Shown: in pieces, positions 34,416 to 46,400 of the stretch | Position numbering within the stretch: the first letter of the stretch is position 1 | Layout of the letters: each line of letters begins with the position of its first letter | Source: Schistosoma haematobium | Lineage: Eukaryota; Platyhelminthes; Trematoda; Strigeidida; Schistosomatidae | Assembly (NCBI RefSeq): GCF_000699445.3 | Contig: NC_067196.1 | Location: forward strand, 71,679,864-71,743,863 | DNA: 64,000 bases | Direction of reading: 5' to 3' | Program-made: the position numbers and the translations under genes | Notes under the pieces: model-generated | Databases searched by the model: none | What the model saw: the letters and a program-made list of their open reading frames with translations, nothing else | What the model was told of the DNA's origin: nothing

Positions 34416-37400
34416 GTAAATTTAGTTTGGTTATATATATACGTGCGTGCTTCTTCAGGTGCTAAAGTTTCCAATACCATACGGAAAGGTATTGTTAGTG
34501 TCGAACTTTTTCAAACCATCGACAACGGGCATGTACTCTTAATGGCCGGACAGGTTGCTGCTCTGGGTGGTAGGTCTATGAAAATAGTATTTTTTTCACT
34601 ATATAACTTTTTTTCTGGATTTCAAAAGTAATGAACTACATTTAATCTCTGGTGCTAACAGTTATACATGAATTAAATAAAACTGATATGATAATAATTC
34701 TCCTAGTGATAATGAGCTATTTTACTTTATATATATCAACGTTCGCTCGACCATAGCTGCTATCGATGTGGTGGTCAGACTTGCCTATCGTGATGATTCT
34801 ACTGAACTATGTCGGGGTAAGCACTTGTTTCTTTAGGTGCTGCCACACCAGGGAGGTCGGTTGGAAGACGGTAATGCTAAAAGCAGCAACTTAAGGCCCG
34901 CAGGCCAGATCGTACTGCTGACTGTAGTGGAGTGTGGGTGCAGTAAAGTGTTTTCTTCGGACAACCAGCATCTGCATCCGGCGGTAAGGCGTTTTGAAGT
35001 GCGAAGCAAACTCATCAAAACGTCCCATATAAAGCCCGTGCGCAACTGGCCTTAAGCAGTTGTCCTTTGGGCTCTGTGGTCACACTCCTAGTTCTCCAAG
35101 ACCACCACTAATTCAACATCCTTTTCAGGTCCCTCAAGAAGAAATATCTTTCTGCGGTGTGGGCAACCGGGAAGTGACAACCATTCTAATACTACTATCA
35201 GCACCCGAGGTCATCTTATTGACGATGGAACCACTCCTTTATCTCCTAATAATTCTTTCATCCCAATGAATAACCCTTCTAACTTATCTTTATCACCACG
35301 TGCCACTAACATTAATGATTTGAGTTCACGAAATGTTATTTCTGGTCTCTTGAAACTATGCTCTAAACTATATGTTGGAGCTTTTAATATTCGAACCTTG
35401 TGTCGGATGACACAACATGCTCCTTTAGCTAAAACCCTAGAGTCTCGCGCTATCAACGTGTAATGCGTCTCCGAAACGCTCATACAGGGTCCAAGTACAG
35501 TCATTCATTTGACCTCACCTTGTCAGTATAAAGAATCGGGACGATTTGCCCTAAAAGTGACTGGAGACCCCACTGCTAGTTCCCGTGACCTCGCTGGTGT
35601 AGGTCTAGCATTAAATTCCAACTTAAAACAGGCTTTCCTAGACGGGACTCGAATAAACAGTCGCTTGTGTGCTGTCCAGCTAAACGGGACAGGAAGAACT
35701 CGATAACCTCATAGATGATATCATCATCACACTAATAAAGTTGTAAGTTCGATTTCGGACCAAACGCATCCTGCAAATCTGGACAGACGGTGTACATCTC
35801 GAACTCTATGGGTGTGATAAACGGACAAAGTGGCTGACTTAGTAGATGAGGAACTCAAACGACTTAATCTCTAATCCGATGCATTCATCATCACCGGTAC
35901 AGCAGCGACATGGACATGCTCAGATCGCATTATCCTATATGTACTTTGTCTTCGTGTCAACTCTGCTCACTTATCGTTTTGATGGATCGTCCCATTATGA
36001 CTATAATTATCATATTCTCATGATTACATTAATGTCATATCATCACCTAACGTGGAATTATTATTTTTGTTCGTGCTGACATTGGATTATGACATATACA
36101 CAATCATATCACTCACCGAAGAAATTATAATTTTATGAACATTCCATTCACGTTATAACATTTGAAACTCACTGGACTGTTTTCTATTATTCAATAACGT
36201 AAAACTTTCCTGTCTTGAGTGAGTCCGCTCAATTTTTTCGTGCCATTTCCGCCCTATTTTTACACACATTTACTTAGGCGAGATCATTTTAATGCTATAC
36301 CAAACATTTTTCATTTCGATATCATTTGTTATGTCTGTGGATGCCTTTAATTCTGATAAGCTTTTTGCTAGGATATCTCATCTTTATTTTGTTCTGGGTC
36401 AATTATCGCATCAATGACTTGGTTATTATCTTTCATTTTTGCGGATATATGGCTATCACATGTCATATATTTCCGATATATTTACTACCTGCTCATACAT
36501 CAGACAACTTGCAACCTACTTATTCTCACGGTATATTTCTCTGTCATACCCATGAACGATTTATCACTCTGTTTTCACGATATTTTGAATCGCTCATACG
36601 AACGTGTCATTTAATCATTCAAACAGTCACGAAATAAATGTATGTTGATTTTTGTACGCTTGATAATTTGCTCATAATCGCATGCTAACATTCCATTTTT
36701 CCCCATCTTTACAATATTCATGTACTTTTTACATAAGTATGACAATACATTCACTTCTTACGCGACACTACTCTATCAGATACAGTACAATTTTTGTTCG
36801 CTAGTTATTGTTTACGTTAACTGCACACATCTTCTGTGTTAATTTCGAAAACAGACATTTTAAGGTTAATTCGCTATTTTCTACAGGGGCTTTGACGTGG
36901 CTGGCACTATGTCAAGCCCATATAGCTTATTCTAGCTTTCGGACAGGCCAATTCATTCATTCTCCTTGAGTCACATTTTTGACTTTGTTAATTATTCGCT
37001 TATCAACCTTGACCGTTTTTATGTAAGCGTATGTGTGTGCATTTGTTATTCGACTCATCACATGTCTGTAACCTGTTTTTTGTCTGACTAGAAATATTGA
37101 GTAACTCTTGGTTCAGTTGATTTGATTGACATATCTTCTCCGGTTCGTTTCGTTTCACTCTCTCCTCTTCTCTTCCTTCGCTCCGTCTTTCTGATTGTCT
37201 ATTCCGATCAATGATTGTACAAAATATACTTATTCAAAACTCATTCTTGTATTTGTCTTACTTTAATTCCGTTATTCACTAACGCGAGTTAAGTCGAGGA
37301 TTGGCAACATGTATATATCTCGATAACAATCAGAAACGATCTAACTGGAGTTAGATATAATGCCACTAGAAGTGTATTTTGAGATCACGGAATATTCAAT

Positions 37401-40400
37401 GTCTGGGTTAGGAATAGAGTACTAGGCAAAGATAGGAAACCGATTGATTATCTAATAAATCTACATCAACTGAGGTGTTTGGGACATGTGTTGCGTATGC
37501 CCAACCACCGCCTACCTCGACAGTCGATGTTTTCTGGTGCAGGAGTAGGCTGGAGGGAAGCTATGGGGCAGCCAAACCAAAACATGACATCAATCCATGG
37601 AGTCACTGACATCTGGATTTAACTAGTGTTAATAAGTACTACCTGGTCGACGGTTACATGATTATCGTAATCAATGGTTGGAGACGTTGAATGACATGGC
37701 TCTAAATCGTTTGGAACGGCTCAGGTGCATCCATTCTTTGTCGTTATTCTGCTAATTTATATTTTCTTTTCGAGTCATATCTTCGATGTCCAATATTGCC
37801 TATTACCACTGATACTGCTACTACCTCTACTATTTTAGGATCTGGCCTGACAACAACTTCATCTTTCTGTGCTATTCGGGTATGGCAACTTGAACCGATG
37901 TACATGCGTATAGGTTCTACGTTGTGATTGACTAATATCAACTGTTAAATTACAGTTGTTACCAAACTGTTTAATGTCTTTTGCACAATAAAACATTTGA
38001 TGACAACTTTAAAAATCTTAAATACTTAGTCAGTTTTAAAAGGAGATTTTATTATTCCAAAACAATGACGTACTTATTACAATATTGATAAAATAATTGT
38101 CAAGTTATTTGTTAGTTTTTATCCTATGTTTGAGTGAAACTGTGTGCAGAATCCAACGTAGTTTTTGTGATTATAGTTTTAATGTCAAGTTGGCACATTT
38201 ATACTCCATGTTCTTAACAAATATTTACTTTTCTCAAGGTGATTGCTAATTTCCTGTTAAAATAATCTTTGTTGTAAAATAATTTGTGACTTATCAAAAT
38301 TTATTATTGGTTGCATTTGTGATAGGCATATTTTTTAATGCTATTTATTTTTATTGAATAAAAACGAACCAATTAGATATTTGTATACTTGTTTAGCAAA
38401 TGTTATGTTTGCTCAAAGCCTGTAATATTGGGTCTAATGAACTCATGACAAGCAGTTAAATGTATACACTGTTATTATGTATTATTCAATTTGGGATTAA
38501 CTCTAACATTTTGAGATTATTTCAGGTATGTAGCATAGTTAGTATAATGGTTAAAAGATAACTTCTGACAGTTTTCTTAATCTCTATTCTGACGGGCGCA
38601 TATCAGTTAATTAAACTCGAATATCAAATAATTGACATTAAGTGGATGTATTTGATAATCATAAGCTTTTATCATCAGTAAACTGTATTCATAGAATTAT
38701 ACATATACTGATAGAGTTTACGGAGGTATTCACTATTTCGAGTAACCTTTTTCTACCATTTTCTGTTATATTTGTTTCATTTGTCTATAGGTTCTTGTAT
38801 TTGGCTTTTGGTTGCTACATTCTTCCGTCTTCCAGTCTCTGGCACACATAGTATTGTAGGTGCAACGATGGGTTTTAGTCTTGTTGTTTTTGGACTCAAT
38901 GCTATTCAATGGAAAGGACTACTCAAAATTGGTAAGAGTTTTTTTTTAATATAAAGATAATGAACATGATAATTATTTTTCTGAATACACTTTTGATAAT
39001 TTAATGAGAATAAATTATTTAGTAGTGATATTGTTTACTCGATACTGCAGTAGTTATTTATTCGTGTAGTAGAGATTTTAACCCTATATGAATGATTATG
39101 ATTTCATACGAATTCATAACTTTGTAGTTTGAGTCCCATTTCAAACTTGAACAGCATGAATTCTACTTGTTAGTAAAGTTATTATTACCATTTAGAAATG
39201 TTTAGAAATGTAAGTAATTTGTCCCTTTATGCGTCAAATGCTTAAGCATTAATGCTCCTCACAGTATCTTTATGAATTAAACTATTTTTCTTACGATAGC
39301 TATTGCTATTGGTAAAATCTAGTTCCCTTTTGATAAATAAATAACTGCTTAGGCCTAGACAACTAGACATGGCTATTTATATAATGTACTTTATGCACCT
39401 TGATTTTCAATAGTAAACTACAGAATATTTCGTAAATCTCACTTTGTTGTATTCTTATGCTGGAGCGTAGGATAATCCACATGATTTAGAAAAGCCTAAC
39501 AGAAAACGGATGATTTGATAAAACCTAGGAGAGATTTTAAATCATAAGACATTCTGATAATTAATAAGCTATAAAAGTTACATTACAAAATCTAAACATA
39601 GTCTGTTTTTCCTTATTATCGCTTTTTAACTACGTGGGAATCATAATACGTCAAACATTTTTGTCAGTCTGAGGTTGTGGAGATTGTTGAGTTTCAATGA
39701 AATCACAAACCGATTTAAATCAGACAGCCATCCGAAAATTGGAAGCACTAGACTGCCTTTTCATTCTAGCGTGCGACTCCTAAGTAGTGTGTATCCACGA
39801 TCCCAGAACCGGGATTCGAACCCAGGACTTCCTGTCTACAGAACAAAGGTGATAAGTGTTAGATTTTATATACGTATTGTGTTTTGTATATATGGTTATA
39901 CGTTTTGGAACAGTTTCTACTGCACACTATGTATATAGTCAAACAGTTTGTTCCTGGATTAAACTTACTTTATTGATGTGTTTTCCCATGTTAGGTGATC
40001 AGGATTAGACGGTATATTTCATCATCTGACTCAACAATGATTGTATGTGTTCACTCAGCTGATTTCTACTATTTATGTAAAATTATATGCATATGCAAAT
40101 TCTGTCACAATGATGGTTCCACAAACAACGCAAAAATATAATACACCGAGTTGCTTGAAGTAATGTTTCGCTTTTCTATATTTAGAACAAAATTAAATAA
40201 TAGTAGTCTCAGTTTTTTGAAAACGAAGTTAACATAGATCTATTTCGCAGTAGAATGAGGTATCTAAGATCCAAAGCAAAACTTACATCTGATTTATATT
40301 TACAGGAGAACACTAGATACAGTCGTTTGAGTATGATGTCATCGGTGCAAAGATATATTTCGTATTTATTTTTTCTTCAAGTAGTGAGAATTTAATCGTT

Positions 40401-43400
40401 TCTGACCAGTTTGCTATTTGTTCCATTGTTTATTTGTCCTTCGCTTTGGTATTTTAGAAATAATATTTCTGTTTGCCTATATTCTTCGTGTTTACTTCAA
40501 CACTTTTCTCTTTTGCTCCGCTATGAAATGCTACAATTAGTTAGTATGTATTTATTGTTCATGGTTTGATAATGCTGAGTCTTCACCACCTAATTATGAA
40601 TAGTACTTGCTGTAATTTAAGTGATCACATTGGTTGGATGGGAAATCTATATATTCTATGACGGTAGTGATTTATATAATAGTGGACTAAGATAAACTAA
40701 ATATAATGAATAATCTCATAGACCAAATAATAGTTTTATTCCTTGAACTACTGAGCAGTTTTATAATCATAATAATAGTGTTGTAAGTAATTTAGAGAAG
40801 AAACATGATACTATTTAAATACTGTAACTTACATTGTATTTCCAGGCTTTACTTTTCATTCACATTGGTCTTTTTATTGAAAGTTACATGACTTTCCCTG
40901 TTTAAATAAGAAAAATACACCTTTTCGAGATTTACTTCACATTAAAAATACTGTAATCAATTTCGTCAATTTCAGGATTTTATTATATTTTGCCTACATT
41001 CGTGTCTATAGCATGACAGTTCAATTAAATATGCCAAATTATTGAGTAATAATAATAATAATAATAATAATAATATTTACATGCTTATGCCTGTTACCCA
41101 TCGTGGAGGAGCATAGGTCGTCCACCAGCATTCTGCAGCCAACACTGTCATGAGCAATCCTTTGCAGTTATTTTCAGTTGCAATTCATCCTTTTGATGTC
41201 TGCTTCCAATAATGATTATAATTAATTTACTGTCCTACTTATTGACACTTTATACTTATAAGGATTGAATAAGTATTAACTTTTTGTATAATATATTCAT
41301 ACTACATAATTTGATAACTTGACTGTTAATAATCCTGTTTTTACATATATTTTATGCAACTGTACATGTAGAACTGTTCATTTTATTTGTTTGTACATAA
41401 ATATGGAATGCTATCATGGCCATATTATAGGATGGTAACGATAGCTAATGTTGTTATTGGATAGAATTGACTTTAATCGTGTGACTTGGACCTTATTTTC
41501 TGTGTAATTCCTTTCATTCGTTTTTATAAACTATAAATCAAATATTTTCATACAGAGCTTAGTTAAGTTTTCCCAAAATAGTTTTTTAAAAACTTGTAAA
41601 GGGCTGTAAATAAGTAATATATTTGTAATATCCTAATGAGTAGAGAATTAGATTTTCCGACGTTTCGTGACTTAGTGTAAGTCACTTCTTCAGAGAATAA
41701 ATAACCAAATTAAACTTGGATTAATTTTAATTTGGTTATTTATTCTCTGAAGAAGTGACTTACACTAAGTCACGAAACGTCAGAAAATCTAATTTTCTAC
41801 TCATTAGGATATTACAAATATATTATTTATTTATAACAATCTACCCAATGCTCAATTCATTCGAAATTATCAAATCAAACCTTGGTAATGATACCTTGTA
41901 AAGGACTAGTTATCTTTTTTAAAGTGGGATAAATTTGTTCAGTTTCCTCACTTGACTTTAGATACATTCATGCTGTATAGACTTATGTTAATTGATATGA
42001 CTGGTCAGAATGAATTGTTCTCCATAAATAAGTGAACTAGACAGAAGACATATTTTCAGACTAATGAAATGTATATCCTACTTACTTCGTATACATTCTG
42101 TCGAAAAATCATGTTGATACAACTTAGATAATAAAAGTCAAGCACGACTTGTACGTATACTTCAAACATGCTGATGTCGAATGACAGACAAACAAATAAA
42201 AGGTCTACAGAGTGTACAAATCACTGAAGTTCGGTAGTACACCGACTCAGAGAATAGTAAGGTGACAGGTTTTATAAATCATGTAAGAAATACAGGAATG
42301 GGATATGCATATACGTACTATTATACACAGATGTACAAAACGTGCTCAAGCTTGCACTGGACTAATTAACGAGAATAAATGTATGTGTCATAGAATAACT
42401 GGAAAGATTAGAATAAATTCTGTGCAAATGTTTGAATAAGTCACGTAGGCGTGTAATGAAACAAATTATTACATAAGCTGTGAAATTTCCTTCATTCTCC
42501 AGTTAACTGTTTGACTGCATGAAATTAAGTTTTTGGCTTATCTGTGACTAAAACTCCGGTGATATAACCTGTCAAGATATGATTATTTGAATAAACAAGT
42601 CAATAAGTTAATATACGTTAGGCTTTCACCAAACTTTAATCACTTAGTCAAGCTCTTTAACCTATATTTCTTGGACAACAAGATTATTAAGTATCAAAAT
42701 CAAATATTTCTCTTATCGACAAATTATTTATTATATTGTATAACTAATATAACAAATTACTACAATACTTAACTGTTGTTGAAACCAAAGGTATTTTTAA
42801 TTCATGTGTTTAAATGATTCGGTTTGGTGATGAACAAGGAGCGAGCCATAATTTATTGATAATAAGGAACGTAAACTTAATTCTCTTAAAAAGAACTACT
42901 GGAAATCTGTTTTTAAGGAAATCTCGAATCGAAAATATTAACTGAGTTTTGTGTCCAATAAAATTTTGTCCGAACTAATATGTTTACTAGTCAGTTTCAA
43001 ACGATTTTAAGAATTCTTATTGGTAGACTAGGAAAAGTTGAAATATTCTCATGTTGACAGTAACCAATGTAGACACACTCAAAATGTAATTATTGGATGC
43101 TAACATTAACCATCTTATGTTAAACCGATCTACTTACTGATCACGAAATTTCTTTTATCATTTGATTTTATTTTTAGCCACAACATATTTCTGTGCAAGT
43201 TCAACTTACAATTGCATTGTTTTAATAATCGTTTAATTTTCTGATGTACACTTTTAACAATTACCATAAATGAATGCTTTCTAGAGCAGTAAGGGGATAA
43301 AAATGTAATATCCATTGTAAATTATGAAAATGGTGAACGTTTCTTTGAATTAATGCTAGTATTTCTGGTAACAGTACAGTATAAGGATGAGTTTAAGACA

Positions 43401-46400
43401 ACTGCGACGAATTTCCATCTAGTTTCTAGACGATCAGGAAGTAGATTTTATAAATGGATAGGTTATGTAAAAGAATTGTATACAGATTTCATGAAATAAA
43501 TCTATCAATGTCTTTTGAAAGTTACTTTGTTTGTAAGTCGAAGAAACAACTACATATAAACTCGTCCTCATGAATATAGACCATCCATCTTTTTGAATAC
43601 TTTAAAGGACCCCAAAAAATTCTTAGGAGTCCCTACATTGTCCGAAGTTAGAGTTAGGGTTTTCATCACGAAATGGCGTCAGCTGAAGTGAAAGAATACT
43701 CTGTTGCCATATGGATGAATGAATTTCACTCGAGAATACAAAAGGCACTATGTGATTAGTTCGTCTATATAATGTACTGTTACCAGGTTAAAGTTTGTTA
43801 CAGGATTAAAAGTTTAGAGTTAGGATTATAGGGATAGTGTTGATTTGCCAGTTATATATAATCTACAGAAAAAGGATTGATCATTTGATGCGTTTAGTAA
43901 TATCATTTTCACTATACAGTTGCAAAAGATAATTATCTATAATCATTTTAAACGTTTTGAAAGACATACGAAAGTATTTGTACTGTTGATTATACGTAAT
44001 CTTTGAATTTCACACAAAAGCCTAAAATTTGCACTCTTGACTGTGAGTGGCTCGTCCCCGCACCATACTTTTACCAGATTTCTTATTAATATTTAAAGAC
44101 TGTATCTTTATAAATTGTAATTAGAAATTGTCAAGTTTTTTGCAAACTTTTCAGTTGTTCAACATGTAGACTTAATTCCGCCCGTCTGTGTTAAAGTTGG
44201 TCATCAGTGTTCAGTTGTTGTCAACATCCAGATATGCATTCGTGACCAGTATTCATTTCATTAACCCAAGGGTTTACAATGTCGTCTGTCATTTTTACAT
44301 GCTTATTACTCTAATTGAAGTCTCGCCGAGATTTGGGCGAGTATTTTCACAAAAATTGGTCGCGGAAGAAATTGGTTATAAATTATATCTGTAAAAATTT
44401 CAGAAATTCAAATGAAGTGCATTCAGAATTTGATTCGGCAGTCCAATCTGAGCTTCTCCATGGAAAAAGTCAAAACTATCGAAGATAGATTAGGTCGAAA
44501 GTAATTCTGACCATGGCATAATGCCTTTTATAACCACTCTATAAGAATGACGTCCACATAATATATTCAACATCATGTACGGCTGTTCTGATATATTTTT
44601 TTCACTGGATGATTCATGTTAATACTGTAAATGTGACTGAACAATTTAGTGTAAAATAACGTTCAACTTATTCTATTTTAGATAATTTTGATTATTTCCT
44701 TGTAGTAAACCAGATCATGCTGTTAGGTGAATTGTTATAACTATTGAATTTTAATCTCTGAGACTTTTACAAATAGAAATTATACCTTTCGTACAGCGTT
44801 TATGAAAGCATCTTATAACATAGATAATATTATACAAGATTTTGTTTCAAAATATAGACTAAATGAAATAACACACCAATATTAATAATAAGCAAATAAC
44901 TTAAGTCTACGAAATTAATTGTTGACTTTCTACTATCACCCATGAATTGTATACTCGATAATGATTATATCACATTTTGTTTATCATCAACCTAACATGA
45001 CTTGTAAGCATCATTACTTCTTAAAATAGATAACGTTGATTTGATTGTTGTCACGTTGTTTTATCCATTTGAATTTAGTTGGATCATGGTTTCTCTCACC
45101 TCTTCTAAGCGGTTTGGCATCTATCGGAGTATTTTTCCTGATGCGTTTTATGGTGCTGAGAAAAGTAAGTTTTCGACTATTTTAATGCATCATACTTGAT
45201 CTCATGCTCTCTTATCATAAGAAATTGGGTTAGTACTAGACTTTTAAATCAAATTTTCGAATTTGAATCCCTTACAATGTTTACTTACGAGTATGTTTTC
45301 AGAAGATTGAAACTAGTTTTGTTATTGATGGTGATAAATGTTTGCTTGTTATTGCTTATTACACAAACGTTATTATTTTTTCACATTTTGATAAAATTAA
45401 AGAATTAACAAATCTGTGTAACTGCGATTGACTTTTGTTTGTGCCAAATGTAACCTCTACCAACTTATCCTTATCATCTCGTTGTCACTTAGTTATTACG
45501 GCTACACTTTAAAACCACTGAGTTCACAAACTAATGTATTTGTCTTGGTTTGCTGACTACTTTATGAATCCTTCATACGTACTAATAATATGACTGTCTT
45601 GATCAAGATGCTCTACTCACGTACGTTTTCTAAGTAATGAGTTATGATAAGTTACTCAATGTCTGCGGATTTCTATCCCCAGCAAACATGAACATGGTTT
45701 AATGGGTTGTCTCAGCTAAATTAATTAATGCTTCGAAGGTATTAAAGAATCCACACTTGTATTCGTGTTGTATTATTCCTGTTTAACAAGCATTTTTCAA
45801 ATGTGCATAAAAAGGTGGTCTACCATATTTTGTCCTATACATTATACTCTGTTATCAACTCAATATTTCCGTGTTACTGTGAAGGTTAATAAGAGAGTTT
45901 ACATTTAAATCATACCAGATATCTAAAATACTTTTGGGGTTATTACAATCAAACGATTTAACAATTGTCCTTGACACAATTTTATACACATGATAAAATA
46001 CTTGGCTTTTATTTTTAGTGTGAGTAAGAACATTTGAATGTTAACTTCTTTTTATTATGAATAAAATCATGTTCAACCAATGACTTTCTAGACACTTAAA
46101 CTTTTGAAACTGATAAAAGACGTGACAGTTTTCTACCAATTGACTTACTCTATTTAGACGTAAATCTAAGAATGATATTTTTTAAGAAAAATGTATTCGA
46201 ATCTCTGATATCTGACTTTTATTTCCGGATTTGATATATTAGCAATGAGATTAACCGAGGTCTTAGGTAGAATTTGGGAACTGGACGTAATCCCATCTGA
46301 CTGGTCTCAATCACTGATTGTGCCAGCCTATAAGAAAGGACAAAAGTCATCTTGTGACAATCACGGAGTAATCAGTTTGACTAATATAGTGTCTAAAATA

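Larger units (their letters stand above)
30844..46229. repeat. Right arm of giant inverted duplication (about 15.4 kb)
   Basis: This is the reverse complement of 8302-23715. It reads into single-copy sequence at both ends. The inner edge (30844) lies in the spacer. The outer edge (about 46229) is directly beside the 5' end of an RTE LINE that opens at about 46240. The functional-looking transporter gene starts in this arm and leaves it within intron 4. Confidence 0.95.

Noticed and set aside
36326..36637. 103-codon hydrophobic open frame, possible membrane protein
   Set aside because: No family motif. Its twin in the left arm is a copy, not independent conservation, and AT-rich pyrimidine-biased DNA gives hydrophobic frames by chance.
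41046..41076. CRISPR-like or satellite array
   Set aside because: It is a simple TAA microsatellite at the end of a LINE tail; no spaced repeats exist anywhere in the window.
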